DNA of 16,089 nucleotides from Verrucomicrobia bacterium UBA3761 (lineage in GTDB: Bacteria > Verrucomicrobiota > Kiritimatiellia > RFP12 > UBA1067): contig DFGB01000050.1 of NCBI GenBank assembly GCA_002371135.1, positions 1-16,089 of the forward strand, read 5' to 3'. A program made the translations under genes and the position numbers. Below, piece by piece: positions 6,762 through 13,989 of this stretch; within the stretch, counting starts at the first letter, position 1, and every line of letters begins with the position of its first letter. Under the pieces are notes generated by a model, which did no database searches, was not told where the DNA came from, and was given only the letters and a program-made list of their open reading frames with translations.

Positions 6762-8983
6762 TGGAAAGAAACGCTAGATACATGAAGCGCGAGGACGACT
6801 TTATCGCGGCGGCGCTCAAAGCGAGGCGATTCCGCCTTGCCGTGCCCTCAGGCATGGAAGAACGCCTCCGTGCGCGCATTCGCGCGGCGGAGGGCGGCGG
6901 TGCGCGCTGGTGGAAGGTCGCGGCGAGCGTCGCGGCGGTTGCGTCGTTCGCCGCGTTCGCGGCGACGGTGGCCGTCAAGTTCGCGGGAGGCGAAGACAAG
7001 ACCGCAGAGCCGGGGGCGGTCGCAGAGGTGGCAGAGGTCGCGGCGGAAGAAACGGAAGAGACTTTCGAGGAAATCTTCAGGGAAGAACTTGCAGAACTCA
7101 AGAAACAAGAGGAGAAACAAGCCATGAACACAAGAGCACTCAAAGGTCTTGCGGCAGGCGCGCTCGTCGCGGCAACCGCGTTTTCCGTGCCGTCGGCCCA
7201 GGGCGCTGTGCGCTCCAGCGTCTTCGATGACGTGAAGGTGTGGTACAAAGGTTCGGCAGGCAACGCCGTCGGGACGGCGGACAGCAGTGGCAATCAGGTG
7301 GGCAAGATGAAGAATCTGCCGCAGTTGAGCAACACTTCATCATCGATGCATGGTGGCTCCTATTATTGGTGGGGCTGGCGCATGTCATACGAGAACCAGC
7401 CTGTTTACTGTCCATATGCAAATACCACGCTAGACTCCACGCCCTGCATGGTCATTGCGTCTCCCGTTACGACAAATAGCATGGAAACCGTTACCATAAA
7501 CGGCGAGGCGACGACGCAGCCCAACATCACTTATCGGTGCGGAGATTTGCATTTCACGAATTGGATGGCTGACCATGATTCCGCGTGCGACACTTATACG
7601 CTTGTGCTCCGCTTCCGCAATGAATCCATAAACCCTATTCCCGGCAACCAGAATCGGCCCATTCAAGTTGGTGCCGTATGGACCTCGACGGCTGGCTATG
7701 CAGCGGGAATCGACTTTCGTCTGACGCCGCAGGAAGCGCTGGGCGAATACTACAGCCCGCGCATCGTCGTCGGAAATAACCAGCAGGAGTTCAAGAACAT
7801 CCGCATTCAGGACAACCGCTGGGTAGATTGCGCCATTGCCGTCTCCGGTTCGAAGCTCACGGCGACTTTCTGTTGGGAAGACGATGGCACAAATGCCATC
7901 GCTCGCGTTTCCTATACCTATCCGACAAGCGGCCCACAGCCCGCCATTGCGGCTAACTGCACTACGCGAATTGGAGGCAACAATAGTGCATCCAGCACTT
8001 TCACTAGGGGTGTTGAACTCGCTCAGAGCAGTTGGACCTACGGTTTCCGTGGCGCGTTTCATCAGATTGCATTCTGGGACAGAACGTTGTCGGATGACGA
8101 AATCCGCGAGGCGATGGCGGGTGGTACGAGCCGTCCGAATCTTGTGCAGGTCGGAATTGAAGGCAACGGCATCAACGAGTTTGCCGCGACGCCTACCAAG
8201 ACAAGTGTCGCGACGGACGGCGACTGGGAGAATCTGAACCCTACGCTTACCGCTCAGAACCCGAGCGCGACGATTACATTCGACTGCCCTGCGCTGTGGG
8301 CGGGACTGCCGCAGTATCTGCGGTTGCCGATGGATGGAACTTCGACGAGGGGAACGGTGAGAATCAAACTCAACGATGTGTCGCTTGGCGTGGTGAATGT
8401 CTATCCAGACCATACTTCGCTCGTCTATGTCGAAGAGAACAAGATAGTCTCCGGCGCGAACACTCTCGCCATCGAGCACATAAGCGGCGATGCGCTCGTA
8501 TTGGACGCAGTGACGCTCGGCGGCTCGTGCCGATTCGGCGAAAGCGTAACTTCCTTTAATGATGCAGCAGTCAATGCAAACACCGCAGCAAAGGTTGGCG
8601 CTGATTGCTGGGTGTTCAGCCCGGCTTGCGGGAATGACAAGTTCCACGCGCGCGGCACGACCTGGGACATTGGCGGCGACACGCTTTCATTCCCCATGTT
8701 TATACCTGCCGATCTCGTTGGGAAGGTCCGGGGTGAATTACTGTTCAAGACGGCCACGGCGGGTTCTTCTTGCAAGTTCAAATGGCTCTTGAACAACACG
8801 GAGCTTCAAGGTGATACGACCGGCAAAGAACATACCGAATACATGTGCAAGGCGTTGGACGGCGCGTTTGTCGATGGATGGAACGACCTTGTCTGGAAGC
8901 GTACAAACAGCTGGATCAACTTCAGCACATTCCAGTTCACCGTTCTGCCGCCGGTGAAGGGAATGATGATCATCATCAAGTAA
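6758..8983 (+). CDS. Anti-sigma-like membrane protein fused in frame to a secreted LamG-type protein
   Basis: This 741-residue ORF overlaps the sigma-SGNH stop by 4 nt (ATGA) with Shine-Dalgarno AGGTGAAGGG upstream. Residues 1-50 are a short charged cytoplasmic segment, residues about 52-73 a membrane helix (WKVAASVAAVASFAAFAATV), and 79-122 an acidic, probably coiled linker. This is the plan and place of an anti-sigma factor, though no zinc-binding HxxxCxxC motif is present. At M123 a second classic signal peptide begins (MNTRALKGLAAGALVAATAF, cleavage near AQGA). It is followed by a concanavalin A-like/LamG domain to about 455 (RGAFHQIAFWDRTLSDDEI) and beta-rich C-terminal modules, probably carbohydrate-binding. 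No enzyme motif was seen. The two hydrophobic segments make a single-chain topology awkward, which favours internal initiation at 7124. The LamG part is visibly less GC-rich than the two genes downstream. Confidence 0.82.
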   Translation: MMERNARYMKREDDFIAAALKARRFRLAVPSGMEERLRARIRAAEGGGARWWKVAASVAAVASFAAFAATVAVKFAGGEDKTAEPGAVAEVAEVAAEETEETFEEIFREELAELKKQEEKQAMNTRALKGLAAGALVAATAFSVPSAQGAVRSSVFDDVKVWYKGSAGNAVGTADSSGNQVGKMKNLPQLSNTSSSMHGGSYYWWGWRMSYENQPVYCPYANTTLDSTPCMVIASPVTTNSMETVTINGEATTQPNITYRCGDLHFTNWMADHDSACDTYTLVLRFRNESINPIPGNQNRPIQVGAVWTSTAGYAAGIDFRLTPQEALGEYYSPRIVVGNNQQEFKNIRIQDNRWVDCAIAVSGSKLTATFCWEDDGTNAIARVSYTYPTSGPQPAIAANCTTRIGGNNSASSTFTRGVELAQSSWTYGFRGAFHQIAFWDRTLSDDEIREAMAGGTSRPNLVQVGIEGNGINEFAATPTKTSVATDGDWENLNPTLTAQNPSATITFDCPALWAGLPQYLRLPMDGTSTRGTVRIKLNDVSLGVVNVYPDHTSLVYVEENKIVSGANTLAIEHISGDALVLDAVTLGGSCRFGESVTSFNDAAVNANTAAKVGADCWVFSPACGNDKFHARGTTWDIGGDTLSFPMFIPADLVGKVRGELLFKTATAGSSCKFKWLLNNTELQGDTTGKEHTEYMCKALDGAFVDGWNDLVWKRTNSWINFSTFQFTVLPPVKGMMIIIK
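7109..7126 (+). promoter_or_regulatory. Strong internal ribosome binding site and start for the LamG protein
   Basis: GAGGAG (7109-7114) lies 9 nt before the in-frame ATG at 7124-7126, an ideal Shine-Dalgarno arrangement. The ATG opens a complete Sec signal peptide. Initiation here would give a 619-residue exported LamG protein separate from the 122-residue anti-sigma-like part, although no stop codon lies between them. Confidence 0.65.
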
Positions 8984-9007
8984 GATAAGCGAAAATGGCT
9001 TTTCAAG

Positions 9008-9976
9008 ATGGAACTTACACGCAGAGGCTTTTTGACCGGTGCAGGCGCGACCGTCGCCGCGCTTGCAAGTGCAGGCGGCGTGCACGAGGGGCATGACCCG
9101 AATCTCGTCGCGCTTCTGGCCGACATTCATCTGCTGGACAACTCGGTGCGCTGGAAGAACGGTCCGACGCAGTCGAGCGTCGTTCTGCCGCAGCTCGTGA
9201 AGGAGATTCTCGCGCTCAGGCCGCTGCCGGCGAACGCCGTCGTGCTGGGCGACTTTTCTGCGTCGTGCGGATGGGACGAGGATTTTCGCCTCGCGGCCGC
9301 CATTCTCTCTCCGCTCGCAGAGGCGGGAATCGCGCTTTCGTTCGCTATGGGCAACCACGACAACCGCGCGGCGTTTCTGCGCACGTGGCCGGACTACAAG
9401 TCGCGGCTTCTCGTGCCGCACCGCATCGTCTCGAAGGTCGCGACGCCGAACGCCGACATCATCCTTCTCGACACGCTAAAGTGCCGCGACGGCGCCGACT
9501 GGGGAGAGCCGTCGAGCGAGGGGAACTTTGTCGACGGCACGATTGACGACGCACAGCGCGAATGGCTGCGCGGCGAACTCGCCGCGACGACGCGTCCGAC
9601 GTTTCTCTGCGCGCACCACTGTGCGCGGGAGGCCGGGATTGTGAGCGAGGTTGTGACCGCGCCGACGGCCTTCGGCTACATCTTCGGTCACGAACACGCG
9701 ATTGCCGAAGGTTTTCTGCACGACGGCTACTCCAATTCGCAGACCGTCCAGACCGCCACTCTCCCATCGGGCGGTTTCTGGGGCGACATCGGATATGCGC
9801 TCTTCAGGACCTTTCCGGACCGCGCGGAGCTGACGTTCCGCCAGACGGATTTTTACTTCAACCGCCGCTGGACCGGAAAACCGCGTCCCAAGAACTGGAT
9901 CGAGCGCGTGAAGTCGCACGATGGTCGCAAGGTGGTATTCTGGTTCGACAAACCGGCCAATTTCCACAAGATATGA
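9008..9976 (+). CDS. Exported calcineurin-like metallophosphoesterase with Tat-type signal
   Basis: This 322-residue protein has all the metal-binding motifs of the calcineurin-like phosphoesterase family: D39-x-H41 (LLADIHLLD), G81-D82 (VVLGDF), G115-NHD118 (AMGNHD), H203 (FLCAHH) and G227-HEH230 (FGHEHA). The N-terminus TRRGFLTGAGATVAALASAG has the twin arginine and hydrophobic stretch of a Tat signal, so it is probably exported folded with its metals. The physiological substrate (phosphomonoester, phosphodiester or nucleotide) cannot be told from the motifs. It starts 24 nt after the LamG stop with no strong Shine-Dalgarno sequence, and its stop overlaps the next start by 4 nt, so it belongs to the same operon. 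In this setting it may remove phosphate from a decorated glycan; that is inference. Confidence 0.9.
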   Translation: MELTRRGFLTGAGATVAALASAGGVHEGHDPNLVALLADIHLLDNSVRWKNGPTQSSVVLPQLVKEILALRPLPANAVVLGDFSASCGWDEDFRLAAAILSPLAEAGIALSFAMGNHDNRAAFLRTWPDYKSRLLVPHRIVSKVATPNADIILLDTLKCRDGADWGEPSSEGNFVDGTIDDAQREWLRGELAATTRPTFLCAHHCAREAGIVSEVVTAPTAFGYIFGHEHAIAEGFLHDGYSNSQTVQTATLPSGGFWGDIGYALFRTFPDRAELTFRQTDFYFNRRWTGKPRPKNWIERVKSHDGRKVVFWFDKPANFHKI

Positions 9977-12345
9977 TAAAGCATTTGGTATTTGTTTTTC
10001 TTGCAGCGGTCGCCTCCGCACCCCTCCCGTGCGCGGCCGTCTGGACATTGCAGACCGAGGAGGGCGGCGACGTGCTGTTCCCCGCCGCCGACGCGAAGTT
10101 TCAGCCGATGCGCCGCAGGGCCGACGATTCGTTCAAGCGCTATGTCGCGAAGGTCGAGGCCGACGCGGCCGATCCGTCGAAGCCGCGTCTGAGATGGACG
10201 TTCCCTCCGCGCGGCGAGGGCGAGAAGAACGTAGTCGTTCTTACGCTCGCCGCCGAGAGCTGGGCGGGCGGCAGGTGCGAGACGGACGTGAAGACCGTCG
10301 CCATACCCGCCGAGCACGAGAAGGGGAAGAACATCCACATCGCCGGACACGAGGCGCGCACATTCCGCTTCAAGGATCCGCTCGGGCGGTCGTTCCGTCT
10401 CGACTTCGGCGAAGAGGTGCGCCTGCACGCGATGGACGGGCGCGAGTGGGACCTGGGCGAGTTCATCTTCCGCTTCTACTGCGCGGGCGACGAGGTGTCG
10501 GCGGTTCTCGACGCGGGAGGACCGGTCTCGGTCTCGGCGTGCGATCCGTTCGTGATAGAGCAGGGGGAGAAGTGGATTCCGCTGAACGTCTCGACCGACA
10601 TCAAAGAGGGGAGCGCGCTCGACTTCTCGGGCGTCGTGCCGACGGTCGCGCCGTGCCGCCGCGTGGTCGCGCGGGGGCGCCACTTCGAGTTCGAGGGCGA
10701 GAGCGGCGTGGCGCGGCGGTTTTACGGCGTGAACATCTGCAGGGGCGCGAATTTCGCCAAGAGGGAGGTCGCCGAAAAGTTCGTCCGCCAGCTCAGGCTG
10801 CGCGGCTACAACGCGCTGCGTCTGCACCATCAGGACTGCGGACTTGTCGAAGGCTCGGCCGACGGCACGACGATAAACCCTGCGCAGCTCGACAGGATGG
10901 ACGCGCTTCTCGCGGCGTGCGGGCGCGAGGGAGTGTACGTGGCGACGGATCTTTTCGTATCGCGCAAGGTGCCGCGCCGCGCGATCGGCCAGGACGCGGA
11001 CGGGTTCGCCGGCATGGGCGAATACAAGGCGCTCGTCTTGGTCGACGACGCGGCATTTTCCAACCTATGCGCGTTCGCGAGAGAGTGGATGACGCACGTC
11101 AATCCCTACACGGGCCTCAGGTGGGCGGACGACCCGGCGCTTGCGTTCCTCGCGTTCGTGAACGAGGGGCATATCGGCGCGGGCGGTACGGAGACGCTGC
11201 GCAGATTGCCGCAGTATGTGGAGGCGTGGAGGCGCTGGACGGCGGAAACCGGGTGTGCAATCGCCGAAATACCGTCCGGCAAGCCATGGGACAAGACGCC
11301 GGAGATGGAGGCGTTCGCGCGGTTCGTCGCGTCGCTGGAGGAGCGTTTCGCCGTGCGCATGCGCACGTTCCTCGAAGACGAACTGGGCGTGAAGGCGCTC
11401 CTTTCCGACATGAGCGCGGGATTCGAACGAGAGGAGTTCCGCGCGGTGCGGGAAGCGTGCCACGATTACGTCGACCAGCATTGCTACTGGGATCATCCGT
11501 CCTTCCCCGGCGAGGCGTGGCAGACTCCGGTCAAGAGCCTCAACACGAATCCGCTCAAAACGCGAGGTGCGGACGTTCTCGAACTTTGCAAGCGCGTCGC
11601 GCTGGACTCGAAGCCGTTCGTCACGACAGAATACAATTTTTCCGGGCCGGGCGAATACCGCCACATCGCCGGACTCATCGCGGGCGCTCAGGCCGCGCGC
11701 GAGGATTGGGCGGGGATGTGGCGTTTCGACTGGGGCGGCAGCGCGTGGGAGATGGCTCATTTCGACCAGTCGCGTTCTGGGCTCTTTGCGCTTGGCGGCG
11801 ACGCGCTTGCGCGCGCCGACGAGCGCGTGGCGATGAACCTCTTCCTGCGCGGCGACCTGGAGCCGGGCGATACTGCGGCGGTTTCGGCGGAAACGGAAAA
11901 AGGGTCGCTCTCTGTCACGACCGCGCGCACGTGCGGCGGATTCGCCGAGGACGGGCGCATTATGGCGGGGGCGGTCGCGGCGCTCTGCGAGAAGGCGCCG
12001 ACGGCGGTCTGGGCAACATCGCTCGACGCTTTGCCGCTAGCCCGGTCGCGGCGGATTCTCGTGGCGCATTTGACCGACCTGGCGAACGCGGGCGACACGT
12101 ATGAAGACGAGTCGCGGCATGTCCTGCTGCGCTGGGGCAGGCCGCCCCATCTCGTGCGCGCGGGCGTCGCGCATCTCTCGCTTGCGCTGGGGGAGGGGAA
12201 GTTCAAGGTCTACGCGCTCGACACGTCGGGCGCGCGGGTCCGCGAAGTGTCGTGCCGGCTCCGCCGCGGTCGGCTGCGCTTTGATGCCGATGTCGCCGCC
12301 GACCCCGCCAACGCCACGTTCCTGTACGAAATAACGCGGCTGTAG
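9973..12345 (+). CDS. Exported glycoside hydrolase, clan GH-A-like
   Basis: The frame is open further upstream (from 9562), but that part lies inside the phosphoesterase gene. The ATG at 9973 overlaps the phosphoesterase stop (ATGA) and begins a clean signal peptide (MIKHLVFVFLAAVASAPLPC), giving 790 residues. An N-terminal beta-rich region (about 25-240) is followed by a TIM-barrel-like domain: FYGVNICRG, RLRGYNALRLHHQD, then FLAFVNEGH with N397-E398 as the likely acid/base on strand 4, and KPFVTTEYNFSG with E553 as the likely nucleophile on strand 7. This N-E and later E pattern is typical of clan GH-A (GH2, GH5, GH39 and GH42-type enzymes), but the family and substrate are not recognised. 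A C-terminal beta-domain (about 600-790) follows. Last gene of the operon; very GC-rich. Confidence 0.82.
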   Translation: MIKHLVFVFLAAVASAPLPCAAVWTLQTEEGGDVLFPAADAKFQPMRRRADDSFKRYVAKVEADAADPSKPRLRWTFPPRGEGEKNVVVLTLAAESWAGGRCETDVKTVAIPAEHEKGKNIHIAGHEARTFRFKDPLGRSFRLDFGEEVRLHAMDGREWDLGEFIFRFYCAGDEVSAVLDAGGPVSVSACDPFVIEQGEKWIPLNVSTDIKEGSALDFSGVVPTVAPCRRVVARGRHFEFEGESGVARRFYGVNICRGANFAKREVAEKFVRQLRLRGYNALRLHHQDCGLVEGSADGTTINPAQLDRMDALLAACGREGVYVATDLFVSRKVPRRAIGQDADGFAGMGEYKALVLVDDAAFSNLCAFAREWMTHVNPYTGLRWADDPALAFLAFVNEGHIGAGGTETLRRLPQYVEAWRRWTAETGCAIAEIPSGKPWDKTPEMEAFARFVASLEERFAVRMRTFLEDELGVKALLSDMSAGFEREEFRAVREACHDYVDQHCYWDHPSFPGEAWQTPVKSLNTNPLKTRGADVLELCKRVALDSKPFVTTEYNFSGPGEYRHIAGLIAGAQAAREDWAGMWRFDWGGSAWEMAHFDQSRSGLFALGGDALARADERVAMNLFLRGDLEPGDTAAVSAETEKGSLSVTTARTCGGFAEDGRIMAGAVAALCEKAPTAVWATSLDALPLARSRRILVAHLTDLANAGDTYEDESRHVLLRWGRPPHLVRAGVAHLSLALGEGKFKVYALDTSGARVREVSCRLRRGRLRFDADVAADPANATFLYEITRL

Positions 12346-12352
12346 CCGCTTT
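12336..12352 (+). terminator. Short GC hairpin at the end of the glycoside hydrolase gene
   Basis: GCGGC (12336-12340) and GCCGC (12345-12349) form a 5-bp stem with loop TGTA, followed by TTT. The stop codon TAG lies at 12343-12345, partly in the loop. The stem is short and the T-run poor, so it is at best a weak terminator for the five-gene operon. Confidence 0.35.
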
Positions 12353-12378
12353 ACGATACGGCGGTGTTATGGTACAAT
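12350..12378 (+). promoter_or_regulatory. Promoter of the acetyl esterase gene
   Basis: TTTACG (12350-12355) as -35, a 17-bp spacer and TACAAT (12373-12378) as -10, preceded by TGG as in the other two promoters here. Transcription would begin near 12385, upstream of the Shine-Dalgarno AAGGAAG (12400-12406) and the ATG at 12416. This suggests the esterase is transcribed apart from the operon before it. Confidence 0.6.
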
Positions 12379-12415
12379 GTCCGCATATAATGGTGCAACA
12401 AGGAAGATGAATCAT

Positions 12416-13813
12416 ATGAAGCATGTACGCAACAACGCTTTGGCCGTTGCGGTTTTCGCGCTCAACGCGATTGCACTTTTCGCGGGCGCGTTCGACAACG
12501 CTTGGCTCAAGGGCACGACCGGCAAGGATCCTTTATCCTACAAGTGTGGCGAGGAGATTGTTTTTACCGTCGAGCCCATGGGCGTTGATGGCGAAATCGA
12601 GGAAGGCGGCTACACTCTCAAGTGGACGCGTTCCGACGACTATGGCAACTTCGAAAGCGGCGAGGTTCCGTTCACGTCCGCGCCGTTCGTGTATAAAACG
12701 AGTCTCGACAAGCCCGGTTTCGTTCGGCTTGAGGCGTATGTCGTCGATCGCGACGGCAAGCGCGTCAAGCGGCGTTTCACGGGAGACGCCGCCACGCCGG
12801 AGGGGCGCAAGGCGATGAACGATTTCGAGAAGTCAAAGAAAGACGTCTTCTTCGACGGCGGCGCCGGGGTCGACGTCGAAACGCTTGCCACCGCGCCGGA
12901 GCCAGATGATTTCGATGCGTTCTGGGCGCGGCAGTTCGCACGGCTCGACGCCGTGCCGATCGCGGACGACCGCGTGGAAATCGCCTCTCCTAATCCCGCC
13001 GCGCGTTTATTCGCCGTGCGGGTCGATTGCGCCGGTCTCAGGCCGGTGACGGGCTATCTTTCCATCCCGAAAGCGGCCGAAGGCGGCGTGAAGTTCCCTT
13101 GCCGCCTCGTCACCCATGGCTACAGCGGCGACAATTGCGTTCACGGCAGGCCGGGAAACTGCCCGGCGGACGAGATAGTCTTCAACATCAACGCCCATGG
13201 GCTAAAGCTAGTCGAGTTTGGCGCGACCGCCGCCGACACGAAGGCGCTGCGCTGGGAGATTCGCTCGAACGGCTGCACGTATGCGTTCGACCCCGCCCAG
13301 AACAAGGACCCAGAAACGGCGTATTTCAACGGCATGGTGCTCAGGGTCAAGCGCGCCTTGCAGTATCTCAAGTCTCTTGAAGAATGGAACGGACGCGACC
13401 TCTATGCAAACGGCGGCAGTCAGGGCGGCTTGCAGACGATTTGGGCGGCGGGATGCGGCGAGGGCGTCACAAAGGCCGAGTCGAGCATAACCTGGTGCTG
13501 CGACATGTATATGAACGATGCGCGGCTCGATAAAAAGGCCTCCGGCGACCATTGGTACATCCGCTGCGTGGAGGGAATCCCGTATTACGACGCGGCCAAT
13601 TGGGCCAAGCGCATTCCGCCGACCTGCCGCACGGTCATCCCGCGCGCAGGGCTTGGCGATTACTGCTGCCCGCCGATGGGGCTTGCAAAGCTATGGAACA
13701 ACATCCCCGGCGAAAACAAATCCATCGTCTGGGTTCAGGGGTCCGAGCACGGCTACGTGCCGCCGCCGTACGATGGCCGCGACGCGCGACGCGCTTCGCG
13801 CAAGCCGCAATGA
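12416..13813 (+). CDS. Exported acetyl-xylan-esterase-like enzyme (CE7, AXE1 family)
   Basis: ATGs occur at 12377, 12407 and 12416. The one at 12377 lies in the promoter -10; the one at 12416 has the best spacing to AAGGAAG and starts a proper signal peptide (MKHVRNNALAVAVFALNAIA). The 465-residue protein has an N-terminal beta-sandwich of about 110 residues (LSYKCGEEIVFTVEP...), then an alpha/beta-hydrolase domain of the CE7/AXE1 family that removes acetyl groups from xylan and other sugars. The catalytic triad is visible: S335 in NGGSQGG, D415 in AGLGDYCCPP and H445 in SEHGYVPP. The conserved CE7 block LVTHGYSGD is also present. With the SGNH hydrolase upstream, the locus would carry two carbohydrate-deacylating activities. 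The last dozen residues (RDARRASRKPQ) are written by the left arm of a hairpin and are probably not functional. Confidence 0.92.
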   Translation: MKHVRNNALAVAVFALNAIALFAGAFDNAWLKGTTGKDPLSYKCGEEIVFTVEPMGVDGEIEEGGYTLKWTRSDDYGNFESGEVPFTSAPFVYKTSLDKPGFVRLEAYVVDRDGKRVKRRFTGDAATPEGRKAMNDFEKSKKDVFFDGGAGVDVETLATAPEPDDFDAFWARQFARLDAVPIADDRVEIASPNPAARLFAVRVDCAGLRPVTGYLSIPKAAEGGVKFPCRLVTHGYSGDNCVHGRPGNCPADEIVFNINAHGLKLVEFGATAADTKALRWEIRSNGCTYAFDPAQNKDPETAYFNGMVLRVKRALQYLKSLEEWNGRDLYANGGSQGGLQTIWAAGCGEGVTKAESSITWCCDMYMNDARLDKKASGDHWYIRCVEGIPYYDAANWAKRIPPTCRTVIPRAGLGDYCCPPMGLAKLWNNIPGENKSIVWVQGSEHGYVPPPYDGRDARRASRKPQ

Positions 13814-13850
13814 ATTGCGGCCCTCCCGCTTCCTGCTTGCGCGAAGCGCG
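13790..13850 (+). terminator. Nested hairpin spanning the esterase stop codon
   Basis: The outer arms 13790-13805 and 13835-13850 pair perfectly over 16 bp (CGCGCTTCGCGCAAGC). Inside, CCGCAAT (13805-13811) and ATTGCGG (13814-13820) pair around the last two bases of the stop codon. No T-run follows, but the structure ends 4 nt before the rpsB -35 and could insulate the two transcription units. Confidence 0.55.
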
Positions 13851-13853
13851 CTG

Positions 13854-13883
13854 TTGACAAGCGCACGGGGTTTTTGGTATAAT
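13854..13883 (+). promoter_or_regulatory. Strong promoter of rpsB-tsf
   Basis: A perfect -35 TTGACA (13854-13859), an 18-bp spacer and a perfect extended -10 TGGTATAAT (-10 at 13878-13883). This fits a highly expressed ribosomal protein gene. Transcription would begin near 13890, leaving a leader of about 100 nt. Confidence 0.92.
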
Positions 13884-13889
13884 ACGCGC

Positions 13890-13989
13890 CATTCTGTCTC
13901 AGGTGAGGCGGATGAAGCGAATGATTGCGGGGTATTCCATCCTCGCGACAAAGCGGATTGAAGAAACAACTTCAAGAAAGGAAAACAAA
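13890..13989 (+). promoter_or_regulatory. rpsB mRNA leader with small hairpin
   Basis: The leader of about 100 nt contains TTGAAG (13958-13963) and CTTCAA (13970-13975), a 6-bp stem with loop AAACAA, ending 2 nt before the Shine-Dalgarno AAAGGA (13977 onward). rpsB is often controlled by its own product through the leader, but no known S2-binding motif was recognised here. Confidence 0.4.

Noticed and set aside
9562..9972. N-terminal extension of the glycoside hydrolase
   Set aside because: It overlaps the phosphoesterase active-site coding region, and the ATG at 9973 begins a proper signal peptide in a 4-nt stop/start overlap.
9921..12104. Forward ORF (727 codons) in another frame within the clan GH-A-like gene
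   Set aside because: Strongly Arg/Gly-rich translation without domains; the overlapping frame has a signal peptide and catalytic motifs.
13903..13989. N-terminal extension of S2
   Set aside because: The extension lacks similarity to S2, while the ATG at 13990 has a good Shine-Dalgarno sequence and gives the normal protein start.
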